Of a DNA stretch of 64,000 bases, positions 34,417 to 43,076 are shown piece after piece (position 1 is the first letter of the stretch; each line of letters opens with the position of its first letter). A program made the position numbers and the translations under genes. This DNA comes from Arthrobacter jinronghuae. Its GTDB lineage: Bacteria > Actinomycetota > Actinomycetes > Actinomycetales > Micrococcaceae. Under the pieces are notes generated by a model. That model was not told where the DNA came from. It was given only the letters and a program-made list of their open reading frames with translations, and ran no database searches. The stretch lies in assembly GCF_025244825.1 (NCBI RefSeq), contig NZ_CP104263.1:1240001-1304000 (forward strand). The letters run 5' to 3'.

Positions 34417-35058
34417 ATGGCACTGACCCGGCAGGAACTGGCCGCCCGGGTAGCCCGCGAGCTGCACGACGGCGAATATGTGAACCTCGGCATCGGCATG
34501 CCTACGCTGATACCGAACTACATCCCCGAAGGCGTGGAAGTGGTGCTGCACTCCGAGAACGGAATCCTCGGCGTCGGCCCGTACCCCACCGAAGAGACGC
34601 TGGACCCGGACCTGATCAATGCCGGGAAGGAAACCGTCACCGTGAACAGCGGCGCGTCCTTCTTTGATTCCGGCGCCTCGTTCGGGATGGTGCGCGGCGG
34701 CCACGTGGACGTCGCCGTCCTGGGCGCCATGGAAGTGGCCGCAAACGGCGACCTGGCCAACTGGATGGTGCCCGGAAAGATGGTCAAGGGCATGGGCGGG
34801 GCAATGGACCTGGTGTTCGGCGCCAAGCGCGTGATCGTCATGATGGAGCACCTGGACCGGGCGGGACGGCCCAAGATCGTGCGCGAATGCTCCCTGCCGC
34901 TGACCGGAAAGGGCTGCGTGGACCTGATCGTCACCGACCTGGCCGTGATCGAGGTGGGACCGGAGGGGCTGATCCTGCGCGAGACCGCCCCCGGCGTCAG
35001 CGTCGAGGAAGTGGTCGCGGGCACGGATGCTCCGTTGGAGGTTTCCGTTGACGTATGA
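34417..35058 (+). CDS. scoB: 3-oxoacid CoA-transferase subunit B
   Basis: A 213-aa beta subunit starting at ATG 34417 with AAGGAG upstream, one base after the scoA stop. [31 protein letters not shown] includes the catalytic Glu of the S-E-N-G motif. [22 protein letters not shown] and [21 protein letters not shown] follow. It forms the A2B2 transferase. Confidence 0.95.
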   Translation: MALTRQELAARVARELHDGEYVNLGIGMPTLIPNYIPEGVEVVLHSENGILGVGPYPTEETLDPDLINAGKETVTVNSGASFFDSGASFGMVRGGHVDVAVLGAMEVAANGDLANWMVPGKMVKGMGGAMDLVFGAKRVIVMMEHLDRAGRPKIVRECSLPLTGKGCVDLIVTDLAVIEVGPEGLILRETAPGVSVEEVVAGTDAPLEVSVDV

Positions 35059-35089
35059 GGAGCCCGACGCCGGCACCGAGGAGCTCGCG

Positions 35090-35596
35090 ATGGCACCGCG
35101 GGTCATTGAGCAGCGCGGCCTCTGGTACGAGGAGTTCGAGCCGGGGGCCGTTTACCGCCACCGGCCCGGCCGCACCGTCACCGAGGCGGACAACGTCCTG
35201 TTCACCACCCTGACCATGAACACCCAGGGCCTGCACCTGGATGCCGCCTACAGTGAGGTCCAGCCGTTTGGGCAGCGGCTGGTGAACTCCATGTTCACCC
35301 TGGCCACGATGGTGGGCCAGTCGGTGGCGCAGCTGACGCAGGGCACCCTGGTGGCGCAGCTGGGGCTGGGGGAGATCAGCTTCCCGCACCCGCTCTTCCA
35401 CGGCGACACCCTGTATACCGAAACCGAAGTCGCGGACAAGCGGCTCTCCTCTTCCCGGCCCGGCCAGGGGATCGTCACGCTGACCCACACCGGCAGGAAC
35501 CAGAACGGCGACATTGTGGGGCGGTGCACCCGGACCGCCCTGATGTGGACGGAGGAGGGCTACGCCGCGCGGGAGGCAGGCACCGGCACGCGATAG
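35090..35596 (+). CDS. MaoC-type hydratase (candidate 3-methylglutaconyl-CoA hydratase)
   Basis: A hot-dog-fold MaoC/hydratase-2 protein of about 168 aa. ATG 35090 with GAGGAG spaced by seven is preferred over a TTG at 35051 inside scoB. The substrate helix VTEADNVLFTTLTMNTQGLHLDAAYS carries the Asp and His of the hydratase-2 site. LGLGEISFPHPLFHGDTLYTETEV follows. In M. tuberculosis the equivalent gene (Rv2499c) lies in the same operon. As no crotonase is present, it probably hydrates 3-methylglutaconyl-CoA to HMG-CoA. The (R)-stereochemistry usual for MaoC enzymes is inferred. Confidence 0.82.
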   Translation: MAPRVIEQRGLWYEEFEPGAVYRHRPGRTVTEADNVLFTTLTMNTQGLHLDAAYSEVQPFGQRLVNSMFTLATMVGQSVAQLTQGTLVAQLGLGEISFPHPLFHGDTLYTETEVADKRLSSSRPGQGIVTLTHTGRNQNGDIVGRCTRTALMWTEEGYAAREAGTGTR

Positions 35597-35639
35597 GTTG
35601 GATCGGCAAGCACAACCGGAAAGACCTAGGAGTACAGCG

Positions 35640-36452
35640 ATGACCACCTTCCCCATGGGACCAGCACTGCTTTTCTGCCCGGGGGACCGGCCCGAACGCT
35701 TCGGTAAAGCTGCCGAGCGGGCGGACGCCGTCATCCTGGACCTCGAGGACGCCGTCGCTCCCCGGGATAAGGAAGCGGCCCGGAAGAACCTCATTGCCGC
35801 CGAACTGGACCCCGAACGCACCATTGTCCGGGTCAATCCCCTCGGGACGGAGGACTTTGAGCTCGATCTGGCAGCCCTGGCACAGACCCCGTACCGCACC
35901 GTGATGCTGGCCAAGACGGAGGACGGACCCGCTGTCGCCCGGGCGCTCGCCGGCTTCACCGTCGTCGCACTGCTGGAAACCGCCCTCGGCGTGGTCCGGG
36001 CCGCGGACATTGCCGCTGCCGAAAATGTGGCCGCCCTGATGTGGGGCGCCGAGGACCTGCTGGCGTCGCTCGGCGGGGAATCCAGCCGCCACCAGGACGG
36101 CACCTACCGCAGCGTCGCCGTGCAGGCCCGCTCCACGGTGCTGCTCGCCGCCGGCGCCTTCGGCAAGGGGGCCATCGACTCGATCTACGGCAACATTCCG
36201 GATACCGAGGGGCTGGAGGTCGAAGCGCGCGACGCCGTCGCTTCGGGTTTCGCCGCCAAGGCCTGCATCCATCCCGGCCAGGTGGCCGCCGTGCGCGCCG
36301 CCTACGCCCCGGATCCCGCGGACGTCACCTACGCCGAGCAGGTCCTGGCCGAGGCCGGGAACCACGGGGGAGTGTTTAACTTCCGCGGACAGATGATCGA
36401 CGGTCCGCTGCTGAAGCAGGCCGAGCAGACGCTGCGCCGGGCGCAGGGCTGA
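35640..36452 (+). CDS. CitE-like HpcH/HpaI-family lyase (candidate (R)-HMG-CoA lyase)
   Basis: A 270-aa CitE-like protein from ATG 35640, with AGGAG upstream. Family residues are Arg in CPGDRPERFGKA, LDLEDAVAPRDKEAARKNL, VALLETALGVVRAADIAA with its metal-binding Glu, and MWGAEDL with its Asp, then KACIHPGQVAAV. It lacks CitD/CitF partners, so is not citrate lyase. The M. tuberculosis homologue Rv2498c, at the same operon position, has been reported to act on (R)-HMG-CoA and related acyl-CoAs. This enzyme would complete leucine breakdown to acetyl-CoA and acetoacetate. Confidence 0.82.
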   Translation: MTTFPMGPALLFCPGDRPERFGKAAERADAVILDLEDAVAPRDKEAARKNLIAAELDPERTIVRVNPLGTEDFELDLAALAQTPYRTVMLAKTEDGPAVARALAGFTVVALLETALGVVRAADIAAAENVAALMWGAEDLLASLGGESSRHQDGTYRSVAVQARSTVLLAAGAFGKGAIDSIYGNIPDTEGLEVEARDAVASGFAAKACIHPGQVAAVRAAYAPDPADVTYAEQVLAEAGNHGGVFNFRGQMIDGPLLKQAEQTLRRAQG

Positions 36453-36516
36453 ATCCCGAACAGCGATTGTTGCGGCCGGGGAATCATCTGCCGGTGACGG
36501 CCGCTACTCTTTCTTC

Positions 36517-37194
36517 ATGCGCATAGTCATAGCGGGAGCCCACGGAAGAATCGCACGCGAACTGGGACGCCTCATGGCGGCGGACGGACACGATGTTGCC
36601 GGACTGATCCGTAACCCGGACCAGGCGGCGGACCTGGAGGCGGACGGCGTCGCGCCGGTGGTACTGGACCTGGAGAACAGCACCCTGGAGGACGTTGTGC
36701 AGGTCCTCACCGGTGCGGAGGCGGCCGTCTTTGCCGCCGGCGCCGGACCCGGAAGCGGAGCGGCCCGCAAGGACACCGTGGACCGTGCCGCCGCCGTACT
36801 GCTTGCCGACGCCGCCGAACAGGCAGGAGCCGGCCGGTTCCTCCAGGTCTCCTCCGGCGGCCTGGACGCGGTGCGGGGCGGGGCCCGCCCGGAGTCGATG
36901 GACGAGGTGATGTACGCCTACCTGGTGGCCAAGCTCGCCGCCGAAGAAGACCTGATGGCGCGCAGCCAGCTGGACTGGACGATTGTCCGGCCGGGTATCC
37001 TGACCAATGACGCACCCATCGGCCTGGTGGAACTCGCGCCCGAGGTGGACCGGGAGTCCATCCCGCGCGCCGACGTCGCCGCTGTCCTCGCCGAGCTGCT
37101 CAAGACCGGCAACGGTGTCCACCAGGCGCTGGGCCTGGTCTCCGGGACCACGCCTGTTCCCGAGGCCGTGCAGGCACTGCAGCCGGGGCGCTAG
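36517..37194 (+). CDS. NAD(P)-binding atypical SDR (NmrA/YwnB-like)
   Basis: A 225-aa Rossmann protein: [20 protein letters not shown] gives the G-x-x-G-x-x-x nucleotide loop, [29 protein letters not shown] follows, and [12 protein letters not shown] is the atypical-SDR active region with no classic YxxxK serving as catalytic (an [11 protein letters not shown] stretch is present). TACTCT lies six bases before the ATG with no Shine-Dalgarno, so it may be leaderless. Substrate unknown. It follows the leucine operon but its own promoter suggests separate control. Confidence 0.82.
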   Translation: MRIVIAGAHGRIARELGRLMAADGHDVAGLIRNPDQAADLEADGVAPVVLDLENSTLEDVVQVLTGAEAAVFAAGAGPGSGAARKDTVDRAAAVLLADAAEQAGAGRFLQVSSGGLDAVRGGARPESMDEVMYAYLVAKLAAEEDLMARSQLDWTIVRPGILTNDAPIGLVELAPEVDRESIPRADVAAVLAELLKTGNGVHQALGLVSGTTPVPEAVQALQPGR

Positions 37195-37291
37195 TCCCGG
37201 ACGCTGCGCTGCCTGGCACCGTCGGGGCACGACCTGGTTCCGTCGGCGCGCGACGATGCCGAAGATCAGCGGGCTGCGGGATACTGGAGGC

Positions 37292-38536
37292 ATGCAGCCT
37301 TCCGACTCGATCTCCTCCGACCACGACTACGTCCGTTCCCGCCGGCCCGGTTCGGACCATCTGCCCCGGCGGATAGTCCTGCTCGGCTCCACCGGGTCGA
37401 TTGGAACGCAGGCCATCGATGTGGCCGACGGTGCACCGGAGCGGTTCCGCATTGTGGCGCTGGCCGCCGGCGGATCCAACCTGGAGCTCCTGGCCCGGCA
37501 GGCCGTGCATACCCGGGCCGAAGCAGTCGGCTGCGCCGCCGTCGACCTCCCCACGTTGCACCGGCACATCTCTGATGCCGCTGCCGCCGCCGGAATCACC
37601 GGATATTCACCTGAACTGTTTGTCGGGAAGTCCGCGGCGACCGCTATCGCGGCCTGGACCGAAGCCGACGTCGTGCTCAACGGCATCACCGGGTCGATCG
37701 GGCTGGAACCCACGCTGGCGGCCCTGGCTGCCGGACACCTGCTGGCCCTGGCGAACAAGGAATCCCTGATCGTGGGCGGGGAACTGGTAAAGCGTGCCGC
37801 TGCTCCCGGGCAGCTGGTTCCGGTGGACTCCGAGCATTCGGCACTCGCACAGGCCCTGCGCTCGGGCACCCACGCCGAAGTGGACCGGCTGGTGGTCACG
37901 GCCTCGGGCGGTCCGTTCCGCGGGCGCAAACGCTCCGAACTGGCGGACGTCACTCCGGAACAGGCCCTGGCGCACCCGACCTGGAACATGGGCCGGGTGA
38001 TCACCACCAACTCGGCCAGCATGGTCAACAAGGCCCTGGAAGTCATCGAGGCGCACCTGCTCTTCGATATCCCGCTGGACCGGATCGACGTCGTCGTCCA
38101 TCCGCAGTCCATGGTGCATTCCATGGTGCAGTTCGTGGACGGCTCCACCATTGCCCAGGTATCGCCGCCGGATATGCGGCTGCCGATCGCCCTGGGCATG
38201 GGCTGGCCGCACCGGGTGCCCGGCGCCGCCCGGCCCTGCGACTGGACCCGGGCCACGGAATGGACCTTCGAACCCCTGGATGAGGAAGCCTTCCCCGCCG
38301 TCGCGCTGGCCAAGCAGGCCGCCGCTGCCGGGGGCACGCGGATGGCCGTCTACAACGCCGCCAACGAGGAAGCCGTGGACGCTTTCCACGACGGATTGAT
38401 CGGGTTTACAGACATCGTTGATACGATCGCGGCCGTACTCGAGGAAGCCCCGGATTCGGGGCCGCTCACGCTTCAGTCGCTTCTGGCGGCGGAGGAGTGG
38501 GCACGTGCCGCTGCGCGGAAGCGTTGTGGAAGATGA
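37292..38536 (+). CDS. dxr: 1-deoxy-D-xylulose 5-phosphate reductoisomerase
   Basis: A 414-aa enzyme of the MEP isoprenoid pathway, converting DXP to MEP with NADPH. The start ATG 37292 has GGAGG directly before it. [17 protein letters not shown] is the NADPH loop; [29 protein letters not shown] and [12 protein letters not shown] carry the metal and substrate residues. [18 protein letters not shown] and [11 protein letters not shown] follow. A 20-aa hydrophilic N-terminal extension is present. It is followed 31 bp later by rseP as in other actinobacteria. Confidence 0.97.
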   Translation: MQPSDSISSDHDYVRSRRPGSDHLPRRIVLLGSTGSIGTQAIDVADGAPERFRIVALAAGGSNLELLARQAVHTRAEAVGCAAVDLPTLHRHISDAAAAAGITGYSPELFVGKSAATAIAAWTEADVVLNGITGSIGLEPTLAALAAGHLLALANKESLIVGGELVKRAAAPGQLVPVDSEHSALAQALRSGTHAEVDRLVVTASGGPFRGRKRSELADVTPEQALAHPTWNMGRVITTNSASMVNKALEVIEAHLLFDIPLDRIDVVVHPQSMVHSMVQFVDGSTIAQVSPPDMRLPIALGMGWPHRVPGAARPCDWTRATEWTFEPLDEEAFPAVALAKQAAAAGGTRMAVYNAANEEAVDAFHDGLIGFTDIVDTIAAVLEEAPDSGPLTLQSLLAAEEWARAAARKRCGR

Positions 38537-38567
38537 CAAGACACGCAGTTGACCTGAAGGAAGCCCG

Positions 38568-39911
38568 TTGACCATTCTGCTTTTCATCCTTGGCGTGCTG
38601 TTCGTGGCGGTCGGGATTGCTGTCTCCATCGCCCTGCACGAGGTAGGCCACCTCCTGCCGGCCAAGGCCTTCAAAGTGCGGGTCACCCAGTACATGATCG
38701 GGTTCGGCCCCACCGTCTTCTCCCGGACCCGGGGCGAAACCGAATACGGCGTCAAGGCACTGCCCCTGGGCGGTTACGTTTCCATGGTCGGAATGTTCCC
38801 GCCCAACAAGGAGCACGACGGAGAGGTGCGGCGCTCCAGCACCGGCATGTTCCAGCAGCTAGCCACCGAAGCGCGCCAGGCCGAGACCGACCGCCTGGTC
38901 GAGGGCGACGAGAACCGGGTCTTCTACAAGCTTCCCGTGTACAAGCGGATCATCATCATGCTCGGCGGGCCGTTCATGAACCTGCTGATCGGCGTCGTGC
39001 TTTTTGCGGTCCTGCTGATGGGCTTCGGCACCGCCCAGACCACAACCACGCTGGCAGAGGTCAACAAGTGCGTGATCACGGCCGAGCAGCAGGCCGCCAC
39101 GGGCCAGACCGACTGCACGGAATCCGATCCTGCCGCACCCGCGTACGAGGCCGGCCTGCTTCCCGGAGACACCATCACGAAGTTCGACGGCCGGGACGTG
39201 ACGTCCTGGGCAGAGCTGACGGGCTGGATCCGCGAGGCTGCCGGCAAAACGGTTCCGCTGACCTACGAGCGGGACGGTGTCGAGGCCTCTACCAGCATCA
39301 CGCCGCTGCTCACCGAACGCCCGGTGGTGGGCGATGACGGCGCGGCTAAGACCGACGACGACGGCAACTACCTCACGGAGGAAGTGGGCTTCATTGGGGT
39401 CGGCGCGGAGCAGGAACTGGTGAACCAGCCGGCCAGCGCTGTGCTGCCTGCGGTGGGCGACAACCTGGTCAACATTGCCGGCGTGGTGGTCAACCTTCCC
39501 CAGCGACTGGTCGACGTTGCCCAGGCGGCGTTCTCCTCCGAACCCCGGGACCCGAACGGACCCATGAGCGTGGTGGGCGTCGGCCGCATTGCCGGGGAGA
39601 TTTCCTCGCAGGAAGTCATTCCGCTGTCGGACCGGGTGGCGACACTGATTGGACTGGTTGCCAGCGTGAACCTGGCGCTGTTTGTCTTCAACCTTATTCC
39701 GCTGCTGCCCCTGGACGGCGGCCATGTTGCCGGCGCACTGTGGGAGGGACTGCGGCGCCGCGTGGCGAAGCTGTTCCGCCGCCCGGATCCGGGCCCCTTC
39801 GACATGGCGAAACTGCTTCCGCTGACGTATGCCGTGGCGGTGCTGCTGATGGGGATGGGCGCCCTGCTGATCTACGCGGATATCGTGAAGCCGGTCAGCC
39901 TGTTCAACTAG
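38568..39911 (+). CDS. rseP: Site-2 protease (M50), RseP/Rip1-type
   Basis: A 447-aa intramembrane zinc protease starting at TTG 38568 with GAAGGAAG upstream. HEVGH at residues 24-28 lies in the first membrane helix. One PDZ domain (GLLPGDTITKFDGRDVTSW) is placed between the second and third helices. LIPLLPLDGGH near residue 385 holds the third zinc ligand (Asp). Rip1-like proteases release sigma factors by cutting anti-sigma factors. The conserved dxr-rseP pair is intact, but the usual next gene ispG lies 3.1 kb away. Confidence 0.94.
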   Translation: MTILLFILGVLFVAVGIAVSIALHEVGHLLPAKAFKVRVTQYMIGFGPTVFSRTRGETEYGVKALPLGGYVSMVGMFPPNKEHDGEVRRSSTGMFQQLATEARQAETDRLVEGDENRVFYKLPVYKRIIIMLGGPFMNLLIGVVLFAVLLMGFGTAQTTTTLAEVNKCVITAEQQAATGQTDCTESDPAAPAYEAGLLPGDTITKFDGRDVTSWAELTGWIREAAGKTVPLTYERDGVEASTSITPLLTERPVVGDDGAAKTDDDGNYLTEEVGFIGVGAEQELVNQPASAVLPAVGDNLVNIAGVVVNLPQRLVDVAQAAFSSEPRDPNGPMSVVGVGRIAGEISSQEVIPLSDRVATLIGLVASVNLALFVFNLIPLLPLDGGHVAGALWEGLRRRVAKLFRRPDPGPFDMAKLLPLTYAVAVLLMGMGALLIYADIVKPVSLFN

Positions 39912-40130
39912 GTTTGCTGGTTGCCGGTTGCCGGTTGCCGGTGCTCCGGTGGTGTGGTTCCGTTCCGGTGCCCGGAACGGCGGCAACGAAATCCCTTGCT
40001 CGCAGAGCTCGCCGGGATATTAAGGCCGCCTTATCCGGGCCCCTGCACGGTCATGTCACTCCGGCTACCCCGCCGCCTGCGCGGTTGTGCCCCGTTCCGG
40101 CCAGATCGGGATGCTGCGCGGCATTCCCCC
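39912..40130. repeat. Dispersed structured repeat, copy A2, and spacer
   Basis: Just after rseP, GGTTGCCGGTTGCCGGTTGCCGG is a short GGTTGCC microsatellite (about 39926-39949). The structured repeat A2 follows at 39966-40043: GTGCCCGG pairs with CCGGGC, then GGCGGC with GCCGCC. It shares 22 identical bases (39974-39995) with copy A1 at 13982-14003. No gene is seen. Confidence 0.65.
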
Positions 40131-40229
40131 GCGCTTTGTCCAGATCCCTGCAGTTTGTCCGGATCCCTGCGCTGCGCGGCGCAGGGATTGCGACAAACTG
40201 CAGGGTTTTCCCCGAGCTGCAGGGATTCG
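40131..40229. repeat. Palindromic repeat, copy B2
   Basis: This copy matches 27099-27197. It has two TTTGTCC-GATCCCTGC arms, an identical GCGCTGCGCGGCGC centre, then GCAGGGATTGCGACAAAC and a third arm that has diverged. The palindromic character is kept. It lies between repeat A2 and the small membrane protein gene. Confidence 0.7.
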
Positions 40230-40283
40230 GGCTCGGGTATCGGATCCATGTGCTTCACGAGCCGGCATGGCAGGATGGCAGGC

Positions 40284-40748
40284 ATGAGTTCCGGGGGAGA
40301 AGCAGAAACAATTACCTTCCGTACGGGTTTGCCCGCACGATACCGCCTGACCTTGGGTCTGTTGGGCCTAGTGGCTGCCGGCGGAACAGTGATTGCCACC
40401 CTCGAAGCCGGACCGATGCCGCTCGTGCTGGGCCTGCTGATAGCTGTGGTGTTCGTCGCCGTCCTGATGATGACAGCTCGGATTCGGGTAGGCCCGGAAA
40501 GCGTGCAGATCCGGGTGGTGGTGTTTGCCACCGAAATTCCGTATCGGGACATCACGCGGGCGTCGGCAGGACCGGTCACCGGACTGGCGGAGGGTATGGG
40601 TCTCCGTATCCTGCCGGGGGCCACAGGTTACCTGGTTGGCGGACCGTCAGTTCGGATCGAATGCGGGCAGAGCGCCGTGCTGGTGTCCTGCCGCGAACCG
40701 GAACGACTCCTGTCCTGCTTGGCCCGCCAGGACGTGCCTACGGCGTAG
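40284..40748 (+). CDS. Small membrane protein with PH-like domain
   Basis: About 154 aa from ATG 40284; ATG 40275 is an alternative. Two membrane helices lie at about residues 24-43 and 46-66 (LGLLGLVAAGGTVIATL; LVLGLLIAVVFVAVLMM). A compact beta-rich C-terminal domain then follows, RIRVGPESVQIRVVVFATEI, PYRDITRASAGPV and VRIECGQSAVLVSC-EPERLL. This is the layout of bacterial PH-domain membrane proteins of unknown function. It lies alone in the repeat-rich rseP-ispG gap. Confidence 0.7.
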   Translation: MSSGGEAETITFRTGLPARYRLTLGLLGLVAAGGTVIATLEAGPMPLVLGLLIAVVFVAVLMMTARIRVGPESVQIRVVVFATEIPYRDITRASAGPVTGLAEGMGLRILPGATGYLVGGPSVRIECGQSAVLVSCREPERLLSCLARQDVPTA

Positions 40749-40774
40749 GCCTTCGCGCTTTCGACCCCGGCCGT

Positions 40775-40850
40775 CGCAGAGGATCCCACCGTCTGTGACG
40801 GGTGAGTGCTCATGGGATCACATCCGTCACAGCAGCACCATCGGGTAGAG
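40775..40850 (+). repeat. Repeat C1 upstream of the VOC gene
   Basis: CGCAGAGGATCCCACCGTCTG (40775-40795, 21 bp) is repeated exactly at 41363-41383, and similarity continues (GACGG...ATCACATCCGNNACAGCAGCACCA). C1 and C2 bracket the VOC gene as direct repeats 588 bp apart. Confidence 0.75.
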
Positions 40851-40941
40851 CACCGCGCGCCCTCCACTCGGTCCAGCACGCGGAGCCCGGGCTGAAGTAG
40901 ACCCGGCACCAAGACCGCTGGCCGTCCGCTAGCATGCCCCC

Positions 40942-41322
40942 ATGGTGAACATCGTCTGGTGGGAAGTCGAGACCGAAGCCCCCGAGAAGTTCATGTCGTT
41001 CCATGGCGATCTCCAAGGTTGGACGTTCGCCTCAGCGTTCGAGGATTCAGAGCTCGACGCGAGCTACTGGATCATCAGAAGTGGCGAGTCGGGAATTGGC
41101 GGTCTTCAGCGCGCAACCGAAGGAACAGCGCCTACGACCGGAACCCGGGTCTATTTCGAAACTGATGACCTCGAAGGCTTCCTCTCACGAGTCCGTGAGC
41201 TCGGCGGCCAGGTCGAACGAAGCAGAACTGACCTCGGCGGCGATGACCGCTGGTTCGCAACGTTCCAAGATTCATGTGGGGTGTCCTTCGGCATATGGAC
41301 TGATAGAGCCCCCAACAAGTAA
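40942..41322 (+). CDS. VOC (glyoxalase/bleomycin resistance) family protein
   Basis: A 126-aa protein with the VOC fold: MVNIVWWEVETEAPEKFMSF, GLQRATEGTAPTTGTRVYFE, VRELGGQVERS and FATFQDSCGVSFGIWTDR. Two beta-alpha-beta-beta-beta modules are visible, and a possible metal Glu lies in TRVYFETDDLEG. TAGCAT ends six bases before ATG 40942, a leaderless pattern, but no good -35 is present. Base composition (more A/T, ATTCC/AATTGG codons) is lower in GC than its neighbours. The flanking direct repeats suggest it was acquired as a cassette. Confidence 0.8.
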   Translation: MVNIVWWEVETEAPEKFMSFHGDLQGWTFASAFEDSELDASYWIIRSGESGIGGLQRATEGTAPTTGTRVYFETDDLEGFLSRVRELGGQVERSRTDLGGDDRWFATFQDSCGVSFGIWTDRAPNK

Positions 41323-41541
41323 CAGCACCTCTCGACAGATGGTGCTTCGGGGGAGGGAAAACCGCAGAGGATCCCACCGTCTGGGACGGGACAGCACTGC
41401 TGAGGTCACATCCGCAACAGCAGCACCACTGTCTGGGACGGGACAGCACTCCTGGGGCCACACCGCAACACCAGCACCACCGGGTGGGATGCTGTGTTCG
41501 CGAATCTCTTCGCGAGGCCGCAACCAACTTCGGCTAACACA
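41323..41541 (+). repeat. Repeat C2, tandem pair, downstream of the VOC gene
   Basis: GTCTGGGACGGGACAGCACT occurs at 41379-41398 and again at 41431-41450, a 52-bp period. Each is followed by C-rich GGTCACATCCGCAACAGCAGCACCA-like sequence. With C1 this makes three related units. The rest of the stretch to 41541 contains no gene I can support. Confidence 0.7.
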
Positions 41542-41605
41542 GTTGCAAAAGAAAATGAGCCCAAATGTGGTTGCAATCTGATTTGCACACGCTTACGGTT
41601 GCAAG
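41542..41605 (+). promoter_or_regulatory. Leaderless satD promoter with three phased GTTGCAA motifs
   Basis: TTGCAA (41571-41576), a 17-bp spacer and TACGGT (41594-41599) form a promoter whose start point would be the A of ATG 41606, so the mRNA is probably leaderless; no Shine-Dalgarno is present. GTTGCAA occurs at 41542, 41570 and 41598, exactly 28 bp apart. The second overlaps the -35 and the third the start site, while the first lies upstream. This is the expected layout for autorepression by the HTH protein encoded next. Confidence 0.6.
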
Positions 41606-42232
41606 ATGTTCGTCCTCACGATAGACCAGCGAAACAGCCAGGGCAGCAGAGACAAGGTGCCGGAACTGCTCGCTGCCCTTGCGGACCTGCCGATGCTGCT
41701 GGCCTTCGAGCGGTCGGTCGGCGACGAAATCCAAGGCGTCTGCGACTCGGCGCAGACCGCTACCGACGCCGTTCTCCGGGTCCTGAGGGACCGGGACTGG
41801 TACGTGGGAGTCGGCGTCGGCGGGGTCCATGAACCCCTGCCGTCCAGCCCCCGTGAAGCCGGGGGACGGGCTTTCGTCGCGGCCCGGAAGGCGGTGGACC
41901 GGGCCAAGAAAAGCGGCGACCGGCCGCCCGTTGCGGTGGAGGGATCGCCGGGCGCACCCGAGGCAGAGGCGGTCCTGGTCCTGCTCGGCCGCCTGATCGC
42001 CGAACGTACAGACGCCGAATGGCGGATCCTGCAACACGTGGACCCCGCACAATGGGGTTCGCAGACTGCTGCTGCCCGTAAGCTCGGCATCAGTTCCCAA
42101 GCGGTGAGCAAGGCAGCCCGGCGGGGCGGCTGGCAGGAGGAATGGGCTGCACGGCCTGCAGCAGCGGTATTGCTGGAGCGTGCCGATGACCTCGCAGGCG
42201 GAACGGGAAACAGCTCAACTAAGGACGGGTAA
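41606..42232 (+). CDS. SatD-family protein with C-terminal HTH
   Basis: A 208-aa protein. The N-terminal ~120 residues (MFVLTIDQRNSQGSRDKVPE, LLAFERSVGDEIQGVCDSAQ and DWYVGVGVGGVHEPLPSSPREAGGRAF) match the SatD fold described in streptococcal acid-tolerance loci. The C-terminal part is an HTH (TAAARKLGISSQAVSKAARRGGW). The combination suggests a sensor-regulator. The ATG lies at the predicted transcription start. The stop abuts the next gene's ATG, so the pair with the membrane protein is an operon. Confidence 0.75.
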   Translation: MFVLTIDQRNSQGSRDKVPELLAALADLPMLLAFERSVGDEIQGVCDSAQTATDAVLRVLRDRDWYVGVGVGGVHEPLPSSPREAGGRAFVAARKAVDRAKKSGDRPPVAVEGSPGAPEAEAVLVLLGRLIAERTDAEWRILQHVDPAQWGSQTAAARKLGISSQAVSKAARRGGWQEEWAARPAAAVLLERADDLAGGTGNSSTKDG

Positions 42233-42589
42233 ATGACGATTGTGTGGGTAGTAACCGGCCTCCTGGCCGCCGCGCTGCTCGGCTGGCCCGTGACCGCCGG
42301 CGTGCTGCGCCTGGCCAGCGCGGTCCAGCCCCCACCACCGCCCCCGCCACCGAATGCCGTCCTCCGCGGCGGGCTGGCCATCGGCATGCTGGAACGCCTC
42401 GCGGTGGCCGCCGCGGTCCTGGCCGACGAGCCGGTGGCGATCGCGTACGTCGTCGCAGTGAAGGGGCTCGGACGGTACGCCGAGCTCAAGGAGACCCCGG
42501 CGGCGGCGGAGCGCTTCATCATCGGCACATTGGCCTCCATGCTGTGGGCCGTGGCAGTAGCCGTTCCCGTCCGCCTGCTCCTGCTGTAA
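42233..42589 (+). CDS. Small membrane protein, SatD partner
   Basis: A 118-aa protein with three predicted membrane helices: VWVVTGLLAAALLGWPVTAG, GLAIGMLERLAVAAAVLADE, and FIIGTLASMLWAVAVAVPVRLLLL. A Pro-rich stretch PPPPPPP separates the first and second. Function unknown. Its ATG follows the satD TAA directly, so the genes are translated together; the repeated co-occurrence of SatD-like proteins with small membrane proteins suggests a pair. Confidence 0.75.
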   Translation: MTIVWVVTGLLAAALLGWPVTAGVLRLASAVQPPPPPPPPNAVLRGGLAIGMLERLAVAAAVLADEPVAIAYVVAVKGLGRYAELKETPAAAERFIIGTLASMLWAVAVAVPVRLLLL

Positions 42590-42647
42590 CCGGTCGCTGC
42601 GGTACCGCCTTCCTGCAGCGGTCCGGGCATCACGTAGGCTTGGGGAT

Positions 42648-42938
42648 ATGAGTATTTTTGCAGTTGAGTATGTCTACGACGCCGATTCGGCCCAGCTCCG
42701 CGACCAGCACCGTCCCGCACACCGGCAGTGGCTTCAGCAGCTGGTGGACGAGGGACATGTCCTGTCTGCGGGCGCGTTCGTGGACGGCGCCGGAGCGCTG
42801 CTTTTGGTTGTTGCAGAGGATGAAGCCGGCCTGCTTGCCCTGCTGAAGCAGGATCCGTTCGCCGTCGTCGGCGCCATTTCCGGCATGAAGACCACTGCCT
42901 GGAAACCCGCACTCGGCGCGTTCTCCGACCTCGCGTAG
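42648..42938 (+). CDS. YciI-family protein
   Basis: A 96-aa YciI-like protein: FAVEYVYDADSAQLRDQHRPAHRQWL carries the conserved R..H..H-x-x-W/L residues and the C-terminal PFAVVGAISGMKTTAWKP is typical. The family forms ferredoxin-like dimers; enzymatic role is often unclear. TAGGCT stands seven bases before ATG 42648, so it may be leaderless. Confidence 0.85.
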   Translation: MSIFAVEYVYDADSAQLRDQHRPAHRQWLQQLVDEGHVLSAGAFVDGAGALLLVVAEDEAGLLALLKQDPFAVVGAISGMKTTAWKPALGAFSDLA

Positions 42939-42969
42939 CCCGGACGTTCTAAGCCCACAGTGATATTCG

Positions 42970-43000
42970 CCCGCCCCCAGCAGTCTCTGTCCGGGGCGGG
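42970..43000. terminator. GC hairpin after the YciI gene
   Basis: CCCGCCCC and GGGGCGGG form an 8-bp stem around CAGCAGTCTCTGTCC. There is no T-tract. It lies in the 138-bp gap before ispG. Confidence 0.55.
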
Positions 43001-43076
43001 GTGATAATAGGAAGGGCGCGTTTCATTAGCGCGCTTCACAGCCTAATACCTGCCGTTTCGGCACATGGAGGACGTT

